Source: Syngnathus acus (Eukaryota; Chordata; Actinopteri; Syngnathiformes; Syngnathidae). Taken from it: a stretch of DNA of 64,000 bases. The position numbers were made by a program, and so were the translations under genes. The DNA lies in contig NC_051107.1 in assembly GCF_901709675.1 (NCBI RefSeq), positions 398,001-462,000 of the forward strand, in the 5' to 3' direction. Below the pieces are notes generated by a model. That model was not told where the DNA came from and did not search any database. It was given only the letters and a program-made list of their open reading frames with translations. Position 1 is the stretch's first letter. The number at the start of each line of letters is the position of its first letter. This document shows positions 43,763-54,112 of the stretch, one piece after another.

Positions 43763-44263
43763 GGAAGGAATTTAAGCCATCCTTCTACAAAATGGAGGCG
43801 CGCAATCTGAGTGCATGTCTTGCCACCGGCTTCAGCCTACACAAGGCCACGGCGAAGGCGGGAAAAGGATACATGTTCGAGGAGTCTCATCCCGTGCGAA
43901 TATCGGACGATTCGCTGTATAACCAGTTGGCGCTGCTATCCCATAACGACACGTGCGAGGAAGGTGAGGAGCTGGGATAAGGCCTCTTGTAAACGTAATG
44001 GAGTCACCACGTCATGTCACTTTCCGTTTTGCCCTCACAGGTGACAGCGGACCAGGGCGATGCCCGGATGCGTTGGGTCCAGGTTGGTATTGAACATGCG
44101 AGACGCGTAGACTGTCGAGCCAAGTAAAATGTGCATTGTGTTGGCAGACAAGACGGTGAATCTCCTCTCCCTCGCTGTCCTCGCCCTACGCCTTGTCTTC
44201 GTCAAGACGCTCGCCATCAACGGTGTCATGACACTGCGTCTGTGCTTTGGCGCGCTGGAGTAG
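43763..44263 (+). CDS. TRAC: TCR alpha-type constant gene, unit B
   Basis: Same three-exon constant region as unit A: 43763-43963 (67 codons, SFYKMEARNLSACLATGF ... DDSLYNQLALLSHNDTCEE), 44041-44082 (connecting peptide, GRCPDALGP) and 44148-44263 (VNLLSLAVLALRLVFVKTLA, tail MTLRLCFGALE, stop TAG). Acceptors are TTTTAG, CTCACAG and TTGGCAG; donors are GTGAGG and GTTGGT. The exon 2 donor GTTGGT is weak but is shared by all four copies. The frame is open through all exons. It serves J-B2 and J-B3, and could be used by V0-V3 after deletional joining. Differences from unit A are few, supporting a recent duplication. Confidence 0.85.
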
Positions 44264-44775
44264 CCATGCCACCAGCTTCCTCCTGTTTGAAGGTGTTGCT
44301 TTTCTACATAAGCTATAAAATGTGTCATAAAATCAACAATAAATCAATCAAATAAATGTGTAGAAAAGACTGCAGCTATATTGTTGTATTGATGACAAAA
44401 AGAAAGCCATCAAGACTTGGGCTATCAAACTAACAAACTTTCAATGTGAGTGTGTGTGGGGTGGGGTGGGGGGGGGGCGTGTCGTTCCACAGGAAGCGGT
44501 CGCCATGGCACCTGCATCACAGATGACAGCAGCTATGGTTTCTGTCTCAAAAGCGTACTGGGACAGGATGTTTGTTGTGGGGAGGAAATGGAGGTCTGGT
44601 TCTTTTGGTTTTACTGTTGTTTAAGATTGTTGTTGATTTGTGTTTGAGTGGAAATACTTTACCAACTGGAGTATTTCAATGACATGAAGCTCTCACAAGG
44701 GGCTATAGTATAAAAGAGAAAGATCAACTTACAATAAATATCTTTATTAATAACATTGTTTTTTAGTCTGTAACA
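44264..44775. other. 3' flank of constant gene B
   Basis: Counterpart of 17592-18021. Poly-G at 44467-44477. AATAAATCAATCAAATAAATG near 44339 may be the polyadenylation region of constant gene B. No coding region. Confidence 0.5.
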
Positions 44776-46258
44776 CAGGGGTGGGCAATCTTTTTGACTT
44801 GCGGGCCGAATTGGGTTCTACATTTTGACCGGGGGGCCGAACCAGGAGCAGATGGATGTAGTATTTGTGTGAAGTAATAGAAATGACATGTAAAGGTCAT
44901 TGCATAAAAGGTTGTTACTTTTAGTAGGTAGTAAAGCATGGATATTCAAAAAAAGCTTTTTGAAAACAAATGCATTCATTAACAGCATTAAAAAAATATT
45001 TCACCAAAAAACTACTATCACTGATTCTCATTAAATACGACACTGTTATTATGAATAATAGTTTCCATCACTTCAGCGCCTGCAGGTCAGATTTATGAAA
45101 TATGTATAACTAATGAGGCGAAATCACATCAAACGGCAAACATTCTGACCAAATATATCATCTTGAAGAATCAGTGAAAGAATACATCGAAATAAAGTAA
45201 TAAAGAAAATCATATTGTTGGTCTCCCTTTTTTGCTAGTGAATCATGGTCTGGAGTAAAATCTGTTGTGGTAATTCTTAGGATAGAGCCGAGGTGTCCGT
45301 TCGTTAACCTAGATCTGTGACGGGCTTTGTTGACGTTCATTTGGCTGAGCGTCTGTCACGGAACAGAGACAGGGCGACCAAGTGCAGCACGATCCTTTAT
45401 TGAAAAAAGGGGGAAAGGGGAAGTGGAACGCTGGACTTGCGGTCTGGCAGGCGTGGCTGAGCAGCAGAGAACAGCGCGTAGTCGTAGTCAGAGGCAGGCA
45501 GGTTGTCGAGGCAGGCGGCGATCAGAAGCGTGGTCAAAGGACGAGCAAGTAGTCGGGGCAGGCGGCGATCAAAGTGTGGTCGGTCAGTTTACCGAAGCAG
45601 TTGGCAACAGAGATCGTTCAGGGGACAAAAAAGGCATTGGTGTCACGGGTAGTGTAAGTAGACGAACTGACCACCACTAGCAGAATACACAGAGATTAAG
45701 TAGGGGACCTAACGGGCTGTAGCAGGTGCTGGCAATTTCTTGATTGGGGCTTGGCTGGAAGTCAGGTGACGCAGGAACGTGACAGCGTCTGCTCTCACAC
45801 GTAGGTCGAGCCAAATGGTCCACACTTTTTTTAAACACTCGGCACTCAGTGTCCACCTTTCTTTTCCTCGGGCCACTCATTTTAATGGAAGGATTCCAGG
45901 GGAAGGTTTGTGGGTGGCATTAGCGTAAAACTTTATCTGAAAGCTCAGCGCGCAAATTACGAGAATGCTGACTTCACAGCCCACACTCGAAATTTGGCAC
46001 TGATGGAAATTGAGCGCGGAGTGCGCCGGGTCCGTACTACTTAGTACGTACACGCACTTGTGAGTGTGCACCGAGCTTTCTGACATGGCTTCCGGGAGTA
46101 AATGCGCGGGCGGGCGCTTCCCCATCTATTGGGGAAACATAGTAATTGCAGGGAAAATGACCCCAAGAATTTTTAATAATACAATTTATTCAGGTTTGGC
46201 GGGCCGGATTAAACGGCCCCGTGGGCCGGATGTGGCCCGCGGGCCGTACTTTGCCCAT
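44776..46258 (-). mobile_element. hAT of the 'GTGGGCAAAC' family with an LTR insertion
   Basis: It starts CAGGGGTGGGCAATC and ends CCGTACTTTGCCCATT, close to the 3820-4852 copy. A solo LTR sits inside at 45354-45784. On minus it carries the transposase start MSGPRKRKVDTECRVF (45677-45880 region, read across the LTR end) and its C-terminal end near 45158-45340. Confidence 0.8.
45354..45784 (-). mobile_element. Solo LTR (431 bp)
   Basis: It begins TGTCACGGAACAG and ends GAACGTGACA, flanked by the 5-bp duplication GCGTC (45349-45353 and 45785-45789). The uninterrupted hAT relatives read GAGCGTCTGCTC across this site. AATAAAGGATCG on minus fits a polyadenylation signal. Related solo LTR: 55404-55740. 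Confidence 0.85.
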
Positions 46259-46926
46259 TTATGGACATTACCAATGCCTTTAGCATGTTTTTGTTTGTTA
46301 CGTTCATCACCACTTTCCACCTGACCTTGAGGGGGGCAGAGTCAAGCGTAGCCTTGCTTGCTTTGTGATGTTGAATGAAATATGAAAAGATATATATTTA
46401 ATGAATTTTCAATTTAATTACAAGTCTAGGTATGTGTCAATGTTAGCCAGCACGGAGCGACATCATCAGTAGTGTGTGCTGTATAAAAATTGTTAGATCC
46501 TTTTGATGATTATCATTCCGCAATACAAGCATTTATTGACTTAGCATTTCAGTATTGATGCGCAATTTCCCCAGAAATTGCTTGTAAGTGCAATTTCTCC
46601 TACTTTTACTGTGTAAATTCTGAACGATATTTATTTCAAAATTCAAAAAAAAGACAAAAACTTTATTGTAACTTTATTGTTTTTTCCCCTCCTATTTACA
46701 CATAATTGAATCAAACGGTCCCAACTTCAACGTAATTACGTTCCATATTGTTCTTTACCGTTCAACATAATTCCATGTGATTCCATATCATGCAGTGTAA
46801 TTCCATAATCCCAAAGCATTCCACATGCTTCCATAATATGTCATTCAGCATTTCTCCAGAAATTGCTCCATTTCAATAGCACAATGTACACTTTTTTTTC
46901 CTTTTGCTGTTTTGTACACTGTACAC
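46259..46926. other. No gene; short palindromic A/T-rich repeats
   Basis: It contains repeated TTCCATA-type and AATTGCTTGTAAGTGCAATTTC segments near 46560-46600 and 46740-46830 that suggest a degraded MITE. I cannot define its ends. Confidence 0.3.
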
Positions 46927-47008
46927 CAGGGGTGCGCAATACTCCAATTGTCAGAACCCTGTTTTTTCCAAAAGTAGCTCGCGAGCTGAAAAAGTTTGGG
47001 CACCCCTG
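46927..47008. mobile_element. 82-bp hAT MITE
   Basis: The termini are CAGGGGTGCGCAA and TTTGGGCACCCCTG, with the perfect 8-bp duplication CTGTACAC (46919-46926 and 47009-47016). Confidence 0.85.
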
Positions 47009-47271
47009 CTGTACACTATAGACTACTTTTGCTCAGAAAAGAAAGCTGGGGTCAATTGACAGACAGCTGGCCAAGAAAATGCCTGACTTTTTTACTGCAA
47101 CCTAGTGAATTTAAGTGGATATTGCTTTTGAGTGGAACCTCCAACAAAGTTGTATAGAGCTGTGTGCTTTTGTGTATCTTAAAGTGCTATGCCACCTAAA
47201 AAAAATAAGGTCAGAGGCAGTGGGCGTTGCCAATGAGGTTGGAGGTTTGTGTCACAGCGTGTGTTGCTGTG

Positions 47272-47334
47272 CGGATGCTGCCGTGGGCTTCAAGGTTGTC
47301 TTCGGTGGCGGAACCAGAGTGATTGTGGAAAGGA
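47272..47334 (+). CDS. TRAJ: TCR J segment J-C1
   Basis: It encodes VGFKVVFGGGTRVIVER with donor GGA then GTAAGA. The RSS 47244-47271 has nonamer GGTTTGTGT, 12-bp spacer and heptamer TGCTGTG with the GTG flank. It is the intact relative of the pseudogenes J-A1 and J-B1: same nonamer, and the same CCAATGAGGTTG upstream. Likely functional, first J of unit C. Confidence 0.85.
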
Positions 47335-47736
47335 GTAAGATCTTGAGAGCTTGTATTTTTCACTACTACATTACCAGCATCATTACATGTTTACTTTCTT
47401 TCTGTGCTTGATTCCTCTTCTTGGGTCGTTCTATTGCTTGTTTTTGTGGCGTTGCACATCTTTCTTGAGTCATGGCAACACGTCAAGTAAATTTAGTTGG
47501 TCCAACATTGATGAGGTCACGTCCAGTCGACTTGGGTGCAAGTGGATAATGTTTGTTTATCTATATTTTCAAATTCATCATTTAATTTGAAGAACAAATG
47601 AGAGTCGTTTAAGAGTTTGGAGGTCTTGGGTGAGTGTGAAAATTAGGCCATACAATGTCATGACCTGATGAATTTTATATTTAGTGTGTGAGCCATTCTA
47701 GCTTTATTGGTGTTTTCGTTTGAGGGATCATGTGTG
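47335..47736. other. J-cluster intergenic DNA, unit C
   Basis: Non-coding; no additional J motif with RSS seen. Confidence 0.4.
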
Positions 47737-47787
47737 AGAAAACAGGAAATTATTTTTCCAAAGCAGAATCGGTGACAGTGGAGGCTT
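47737..47787 (+). pseudogene. Degenerate TCR J, psiJ-C2
   Basis: It reads FSKAESVTVEA and then T followed by GTAATC. The VTVEA end and donor position match the other J segments, but the FGxGT core is FSKAE and no convincing RSS lies upstream (only TCATGTG at the heptamer position). Probably a decayed J. Confidence 0.5.
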
Positions 47788-47980
47788 GTAATCAAATCTT
47801 TGACACCGTTTGTGTGTTTAAAATATATATTTTTGGAAATTCAAACGTTAACTTAAAAGAAAAATATCACAAATCGGACAAAGTGTGTATGAACGCAGTG
47901 TAATGATGCCCATGTGAGGTTCTCATCAGGTTCTTGTCCAAGCTTCTCACAAGGTTCTTGTAGAGGAAATAACTAATGTG

Positions 47981-48037
47981 TGACAGGAGTCAGAAAGTTA
48001 CTTTTCGGAAGTGGGACCAAAATTACAGTGGAGGCCT
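47981..48037 (+). CDS. TRAJ: TCR J segment J-C3
   Basis: It encodes KLLFGSGTKITVEA with donor CCT then GTAAGT. The RSS 47953-47980 has nonamer GGTTCTTGT, 12-bp spacer and heptamer TAATGTG. Intact twin of J-D1. Likely functional. Confidence 0.85.
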
Positions 48038-48190
48038 GTAAGTGGAAAAAAAAAATTTTAAGACATTTTATTGTTTTGTTTGAATTAAAAGCAGAAACAA
48101 GAACTTTACAGTGGAGGCCTGTAAGTGGGAAAAACAAATTTTAAGACATTTTATTGTTTTGTTTGAATTAAAAGCAGAAACAGGAACTTT
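48023..48190 (+). repeat. Tandem duplication of a J 3' end
   Basis: The segment TTACAGTGGAGGCCTGTAAGTGG and its downstream 60 bp (TTTTAAGACATTTTATTG, GAATTAAAAGCAGAAACA) are repeated once, at about 48023-48107 and 48108-48190. The second copy has the J end and splice donor but no RSS or FGxGT. Confidence 0.8.
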
Positions 48191-48403
48191 TCTTGTTTTC
48201 GTGTTTGTGTAAATGCATATTTGTTAAAATTTGAAAGTCATTGTATGATATGAAGATATTCGAAAGTCAATAGTGCATTATTTTTAAGTGACTTAAACGA
48301 TAGACGTGTATCCAGTAGCTATAATCACAGGTCAACATATCTGTGATATTGTATTTATTGTACATGAATTTTATTTGTTGTGAGGACACAATAGTTCTTA
48401 TCA
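48191..48403. other. J-C3 to J-C4 spacer
   Basis: Non-coding; inverted counterpart of about 37576-37800 in unit D. Confidence 0.5.
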
Positions 48404-48431
48404 GGTTCTTCTCAATGAAACAATTGCTGTG

Positions 48432-48489
48432 TGACAGGAAATCGGAGATTTCGTTTTTGGAATTGGAACTACTGTGAGAGTGGAGGCCT
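48432..48489 (+). CDS. TRAJ: TCR J segment J-C4
   Basis: It encodes DFVFGIGTTVRVEA with donor CCT then GTAAAT. The RSS 48404-48431 has nonamer GGTTCTTCT (7 of 9), 12-bp spacer and heptamer TGCTGTG. It has one more base than J-D2 on the V-facing side, so the upstream codons differ. The first codon in frame is TGA but would be trimmed in most joins. Probably functional. Confidence 0.75.
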
Positions 48490-48754
48490 GTAAATTATGG
48501 TTTCACGCTACAAAATAAACTAAATTGTGGCTCACAATTGTAAACGTAGAAATTTATAATAGAAGCTCTGTGGGAGACCATGAGACATCTAGACTGCCAG
48601 AAAAAAAAATCGGGTAGAACGGATATTAGTAGAAGAAACAGAAGAACGTTTGCTAACTGTTAGCTTGCTTGCTCAATGTACTGCACTTTGTATGCAGCGA
48701 TGGTTGTGTTTAGTTGATGACTCTGATGAAAGAATGTGCTCGGTTTTGTTTTAG

Positions 48755-49255
48755 GGAAGGAATTTAAGCCCTCCTTCTACAAAATGGAGTCGCGCAATCT
48801 GAGTGCATGTCTTGCCACCGGCTTCAGCCGACACAACGCCACGGCAAAGGCGGGAAAAGGATACATGTTCGAGCAGTCTCGTCCCGTGCTAATATCGGAC
48901 GATTCGCTTTATAACCAGGTGGCGCTGCTATCCCATAACGACATGTGCGAGGAAGGTGAGGAGCTGGGATGAGGCCACTTATAAACATAATGGTGTCACC
49001 ACATCATGTCACTTTCTGTTTTGCCGCCACAGGTGACAGCGGACCAGGGCGGTGCCCGGATGCGTTGGGTCCCGGTTGGTATTGAACATGTGAGCGGCGC
49101 AGTCTGTCGAGCTAAGTTTAATGTGCATTTTGTTGGCAGACAAGACGGTGAACCTCCTCTCCCTCATCGTCCTCGCCCTGCGCCTCGTCTTTGCCAAGAT
49201 GCTCGCCATCAACGGTGTCATGACGCTGCGCCTGTGCTTTAGCGCACCCAAGTAG
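48755..49255 (+). CDS. TRAC: TCR alpha-type constant gene, unit C
   Basis: Exons are 48755-48955 (SFYKMESRNLSACLATGF, then RHNATAK with an N-glycosylation site absent from units A and B, ... LYNQVALLSHNDMCEE), 49033-49074 (GRCPDALGP connecting peptide) and 49140-49255 (VNLLSLIVLALRLVFAKMLA, MTLRLCFSAPK, stop TAG). Lengths are 201, 42 and 116 bp, identical to units A and B. Acceptors are TTTTAG, GCCACAG and TTGGCAG. All frames are open. Its inverted twin in unit D is dead. Differences from units A/B are spread over all exons (NAT, Met for Thr, AKM, SAPK), so the C/D pair forms its own lineage. Role: membrane anchor and CD3 contact of the receptor chain. Confidence 0.85.
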
Positions 49256-50734
49256 CAAGTGTCAAAACTCTCACCATCTTCTTATCCTCAGATGCCTTTG
49301 TTTGTATGTATTTGCTTGTGGTTGAACCTGAATGCCTTATCATCTAAGTCATAAATCGATAAAGGCATTCATGCGACAACAACTTCATATAAACGTCCTG
49401 TTTTCTATAGCAACCTGGAACAAACTATGGATAGATATCAGCGTGTGCCTGTATGAGCATGTGTTACATTAGCTTTGCTTTCGCGGCTCTTTCCACAGGA
49501 AGTGGCACCTGCGTCACAGATCAGAGGTTATGGTTGGTTTCTGTCTGCAAAGTCTGCTCGCACTGCATGCATGCAGGCAAAGAAATGAAGTGTGGGTAAA
49601 ATAGGTCACAGCAACCACTGTCTATAAAGGCCTGGATATCCAATTATATAACCTCACTTTAAAGCTATGTAAAGTGAAAATAAAAGTTCCAGAGAAGGCA
49701 AGTGAGAACAGAATCTGTCGACATGCTGTGGTAGTCATTGCAGAAATTGGCCATGTAAATTAAGCAACTCACACTGGTTACTGTTTTAGCCTAGCCCTGA
49801 AAAATTGAAAAGGTGAACAACAGTTTAATGTGATCATTCCATCAACGACTACAACACAGTTCTCAATCTTTGACATCATTTCAGCAATTATCTACAAACA
49901 TATATGTAATGTATTAAGAAACATTACACTTTACTGAGCATTTAAAATCTATCTTAATTTGCTTTGTTTTTTTGGATCTCATTTTGTCATGACTTCAAAA
50001 AGTCAGTTCGAAGAACTGGATCTTTTGCAACTGATAGAACACTGCGTGAAAAGAAGTAGATGAGAGGGTGGAGCAGCATAGTGGTTGTTTTGCGCATCCT
50101 CATGGCAGGAAGCGCATGATCACTTTGTGGTAAAACAAGGCAAAAACCAAGACTAATACACAGGTGCTTGTTCACCGCAGCATATGAGTTGACATGTTTT
50201 TCTAATGCAGCATCTTTATTTAACTAAGCATGAGCCACTGATTTATGCACCTGACGTCTGTGCAATTTCTGCCATTTATTCCATGATTTAGACTTCCTTT
50301 TGTTGTTAGCTTGGTTCTGCTCCAGGTCCCTATAACCCTGAACAAAATAAACACGATAGAAAATGAATAAATGGATGGATGTTTTCAATGGGGATGGTCA
50401 GCCATCTTAACATTCTGCCCATTGACCATGAGACGGATTAGAGCCAACCGAAAACCATTATATTCATTATAGTCATCATGCAACATTGGGGTCTTAAACT
50501 AGTAGATCATATAAAATCATAATAGCTTGTTGGATAGGTTGAAAAGTTGGGGAGGATGATATGGAACAGCCCTAAACTGGTTCAGATCTTACTTAGAGGA
50601 AAGAAGGTTATTTTGTTTGACAACCATTGCTGCATACAAAGTGCTATACAAGGAATAAAAATTAGACATAAAGAAAAATAAAATAAAGACGACTCGACCA
50701 ATAAATTAATATCATGAAAACTTTAAACATTAGT
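49256..50734. other. 3' region of constant gene C
   Basis: Non-coding; inverted counterpart of 33483-35317. I found no polyadenylation signal I could assign with confidence and no further exon. Confidence 0.5.
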
Positions 50735-51031
50735 TAAAGTCCCAATGATCGTCATTACACACACATCTGGGTGTGGTGAATTTGTCCTCTGCATTTAACC
50801 CATCCCCGTGTGATTTTGATCCATCCCCTCGGGGAGAGGGAGCAGTGAGCAGCAGCGGTGCCGCGCTCAGGAATCATTTGGTGATCTAACCCCCCAATTC
50901 CAACTCTTAATGCTGAGTGCCAAGCAGGGAGGCAATGGGTCCAATTTTTATAGTCTTTGGTATGACCCGGCTAGGGTTTGAACCCACAACCTTCCAGCCT
51001 CAGGGCGGACACTCTACCATTAGGCCACTGA
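50735..51031 (-). repeat. tRNA-derived SINE, complete
   Basis: Same family as positions 1-282, ending in the GGCCACTGAG head on the right side. Absent from the homologous site in unit D near 33.55 kb, so it was inserted after the duplication. Confidence 0.85.
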
Positions 51032-51419
51032 GTTGACCGAGTAGACTGACAATACTGGGAGCTCAGACGGATGAGCTAGTTTAACAGGTTAACGGATGTG
51101 AAGCTTAATTAGTTGACTAGCTGTCGACTAATTAGGTTTCATGTCTGTTATGTTGTGTAGTCTTCTTAATAAAACAAAAATAAAACCGTACATTAAGTAA
51201 AGTACAGTACAAACATCATTGACGCTACATGCTAGCTTCATCTTTTAAATTGAGTTGAACAGGTTCTGTGTTGTCTTTTCAGTTATTTTGCTCTGCTGTA
51301 CCCAGTTGGTGCTAGTTCTGGCCTCCAGGTTCCTGCTTTTTATTAAAGCCACAGTCTAGTAACATGAGAAACAATGAGCTAGCTTCCGGAACATGTAAAA
51401 TGGACGTGTCCATCTATTC
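51032..51419. other. C-unit distal flank
   Basis: Inverted counterpart of about 31690-32035 and 33483-33540 of unit D. No coding region. Confidence 0.5.
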
Positions 51420-51639
51420 CAGGGGTGGCCAACCAGTCAGAGACTAAGAGCCACATTTTTTTACTGTGTACCGCAAAGAGCCACCCCCCCCCCCCCGAAG
51501 CGAAGCTAACACGCAGCATTTGACGTCCCATTTACACGCCCCCCCCCCCCCTCCGAAGCGAAGCGAACGTAAAAGAGCCGCATGAAACCCGGCAAAGAGC
51601 CGCATGCGGCTCGCGAGCCGCGGGTTGGCCACCGCTGAA
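51420..51639. mobile_element. hAT MITE 'CAGGGGTGGCCAACC'
   Basis: The termini are CAGGGGTGGCCAACC and GGGTTGGCCACCGCTG. The interior has poly-C runs and GAAGCGAAGC repeats. The homologous place in unit D (TATTCATTCATAAAACTGG on the complement) lacks it. The target duplication is not clear because a SINE follows directly. Confidence 0.75.
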
Positions 51640-51642
51640 CCA

Positions 51643-51928
51643 GCTCAGTGGCCTAGTGGTAGAGTGTCCGCCCTGAGACTGGAAGGTTGTGGGTTCAAAC
51701 CCTGGCCGGGTCATACCAAAGACTATAAAAATGGGAACCATTGCCACCCTGTTTGGCACTCAGCATTAAGGGTTGGAATTGGGGGGTTAGATCGCCAAAT
51801 GATTCCCGAGCGGTGCTGCTCACTTCTCCCCCAGGGGGTGGATCAAAAATCACATGGGGGTGGGTTAAATGCAGAGGACAAATTTCACCACACCCAGATG
51901 TTTGTGTGACAATGATCATTGGGACTTT
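51643..51928 (+). repeat. tRNA-derived SINE, complete, plus strand
   Basis: Head GCTCAGTGGCCTAGTGG with A box, B box GGTTCAAACCC, body and 3' end AATGATCATTGGGACTTTA. Same family as 1-282. Confidence 0.85.
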
Positions 51929-52456
51929 AGAACTGGTTTTCAGAGTCAACTTAATGGCCCAATATTCAGTACCACTGTGTCACCACACCACCATTCCTAA
52001 CGTTTGCTCGATCTTAAATGTTGATGTACTATTTTAGCCAATTTTTTCATTTCATTGTAGTTTGGCGAGCTACATTTGCCAACTAGCTTGCCCAATACTG
52101 ATGTCAGTGCAGTGTCAGCTTTCATTGGTCCACTCATTAACTTCTGAGGTTTGTAGCACCTGTCTCAAATCTTCTGGTATTGCTTGTATCCTCTTGCTCC
52201 AGTGATGAGTAAGAAATAAGGGGAGGAAATTGAGGTATTAGATGTGAAGGAATTTATATTACTGTACTACTATTAGATTACATTAAACTGAGGTACATTA
52301 AAATCTTCTTAGTTACAAAGTAAATTTTAAGGCCTGCTGGTTCACAATGAAAATATCCTCACGCTCCATGAGTTGTTAGCATGTTATCACGCTGAATTGT
52401 AGCTCTGCTACACTGTGACCCATTTACTGTAACTTGTGAAAAAAGGCGGGTGCAGG
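51929..52456. other. V4 3' flank
   Basis: Homologous in inverted orientation to 31380-31690 and to the V-unit flank near 28660-28800. No coding region. Confidence 0.5.
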
Positions 52457-52494
52457 TGTTTTTGTACAGGCACGTCAGTGGATGTGTCAGCGTG
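52457..52494 (-). promoter_or_regulatory. V4 recombination signal (23-type)
   Basis: On minus: CACGCTG (52488-52494), 22-bp spacer, ACAAAAACA (52457-52465). Confidence 0.85.
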
Positions 52495-52904
52495 GGCTGC
52501 AGGGCGCAGTAGAAGACTCCCGAGTCGCTGGGCTTCACATTGTCGATATGCAGAGGAGCTTGCGAGGTACTGGCGTTCACTCTACAGTGAAACCTCTTTT
52601 CGTACTTTTCCTCCGTCTTGCCATGACCGACCTTAAATTGGCTCAGGATGAACTCGGGCGCTGCGTTTGTTTCTTGTTTGTACCAGAAGATGTAGTCGTT
52701 GCTCGCTGAGCTGCCGTAGCTACATTCCAGCGTCACTGTTTCACCCTCCACTGTTTGCACGTCCGGTGTCGGCTGGTGCACCGTCTGGCCGTTGCTTCCT
52801 GTTAGAAGGCAATAAAGTCAGACCTCTGTTGAAAGCGGCAATGACCTGTTAACCTTACCGAGGCTCCAAGCGGCCATCAGCACACATACAAGCGCACGAT
52901 TCAT
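52495..52904 (-). CDS. TRAV: TCR V segment V4
   Basis: The leader 52859-52904 encodes MNRALVCVLMAAWSL and ends CTCG then GTAAGG. The V exon 52495-52798 follows CTAACAG. The frame is open with both cysteines (LECSYG and FYCALQ), FWYKQETNAAPEF and NVKPSDSG. It is a close relative of V1-V3 in the opposite orientation, with its own CDR1 (SSASNDY). As a minus-strand V its deletional partners are the minus-strand J segments of unit D (damaged) and unit A. No defect is visible. Confidence 0.9.
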
Positions 52905-52972
52905 GTCTGCACTCCAAGTCTGCATGAGCACTGACTTGTAGCTGAGGAGGCAGGGCCTTCACTTCCTCTTGC

Positions 52973-52982
52973 AGTGACATCA
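52973..52982 (+). promoter_or_regulatory. TCR promoter decamer-like site upstream of V4
   Basis: AGTGACATCA on plus, 69 bp before the V4 start codon on minus, placed as in V1-V3. Confidence 0.6.
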
Positions 52983-53189
52983 CACATGCACCTTGTCAAT
53001 CGTGCTCTGCTGTGAGTAGAAGAAGAGTGACCCCCTGAGTCGCAGCAGTGTACTGTGGTCCTATTTAAACGGTCAAACGTAATCATTTGGTTGGAGTTTG
53101 GCTCAAGGTTTCTCATACTGTGCCTCAGGGGAAAGTACTAAAATTCATTTTTGTCCAAGTTGAACTGGAGACAAAATTTTTGCCATCCT

Positions 53190-53529
53190 TGTGTCACCAT
53201 GGGTCATGAAGATGTACGTCTGTGTACCATCGGCATAACTGAAAGTTAACTCCATGTCTGTTGATAACATCATCAAGAAGGAGCATGTACAAGTTAAATA
53301 GCACTGGGCATAAGATTGAACCCTGCGCCACACCACGTGTTCTTATGGATCTTAGAGAAGCAGCTAGTATTGAAAATTAATTTGATTAGATTTGTTTATT
53401 TCGGCAAGTACAACATACCTATTACAGCTTCATTTCACATTTTGTTTTACATGACTTGTCGAAAAGGTGAGGGGCCAGACAAAGTACGGCTCAGAAGACT
53501 TCTTATGATAAATAAAATATATGGACCTA
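53190..53529. other. V4 5' flank and unassigned DNA
   Basis: To about 53310 this is the V-unit 5' flank (shared with 24781-24840, for example the complement of TTTAACTTGTACATGCTCCTTCTTGATG). The remaining part to 53529 is unassigned, AT-rich. Confidence 0.4.
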
Positions 53530-54112
53530 GTTTTCCCTCCCCCGAACACGGGTCACCGGGGCCCCCCTCTGGAGCCAGGCCTGGAGGTGGGGCTCGAAGG
53601 CGAGCGTCTGGTGGCCGGGCCTTCGCCCATGGGGCCCGGCCGGGCACAGCCTAAAAAGAAAATGTGGGTCCCCCTTCCCATGGGCTCACCACCTGTAGGA
53701 GGGGCCAAAGGGGTCGGGTGCAAAGTGAGCTGGAGCTGTGGCCGTAAGGTCGTCGGTGCCTGTCGTGGCGGCAATCCCCGAACCCGCTGGTGGACACCGG
53801 CGGTAAGGGATGCCGTCAAGCTGGAGAAGGAGCCTTATCGGGCCGTTTTGGGCCTGTAGGACTCTGGAGGCAGCCGACAGGTACTGGATGGCCAAGTGGA
53901 ACGCAGCTTCGGCGGTTGCTGAGGCAAAAACCCGGGCATGGGAGGAGTTTGGCGAGGCCATGGAGAATGACTTCTGGACAGCTTCGAGGAAATTCTGGTC
54001 CACCATCCGTCGTCTCAGGAGGGGGAAGCAGTGCACCATCAACACTGTTTACAGTGGAGATGGCGTGCTGCTGACCTCGACTAGGGACGTCGTGAGTTGG
54101 TGGGGAGAATTT
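53530..54112 (+). mobile_element. RTE/Rex-like LINE fragment
   Basis: In shifting frames it encodes RTRWWTPAVRDAVKLEKE, AEAKTRAWEEFGEAME, FWSTIRRLRRGKQCTINTVY and SGDGVLLTSTRDVVSWWGE, the linker region between endonuclease and reverse transcriptase of a common teleost LINE. It contains frame breaks, and the catalytic parts are missing. Confidence 0.65.

Noticed and set aside
45327-45680. An R-rich 117-codon open stretch
   Set aside because: It spans the hAT/LTR junction and is a chance frame through the solo LTR.
48736-48972. Stand-alone small genes starting MLGF...GKEFK (four copies)
   Set aside because: The apparent start lies in the intron upstream of a TTTTAG acceptor. The real unit is constant-domain exon 1, with phase-1 splice sites on both sides.
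49006-49242. Open frame MSLSVLPPQVTADQGG and its homologues
   Set aside because: It reads the connecting-peptide and membrane exons in a wrong frame through the intron between them. The correct phase gives the TCR membrane segment.
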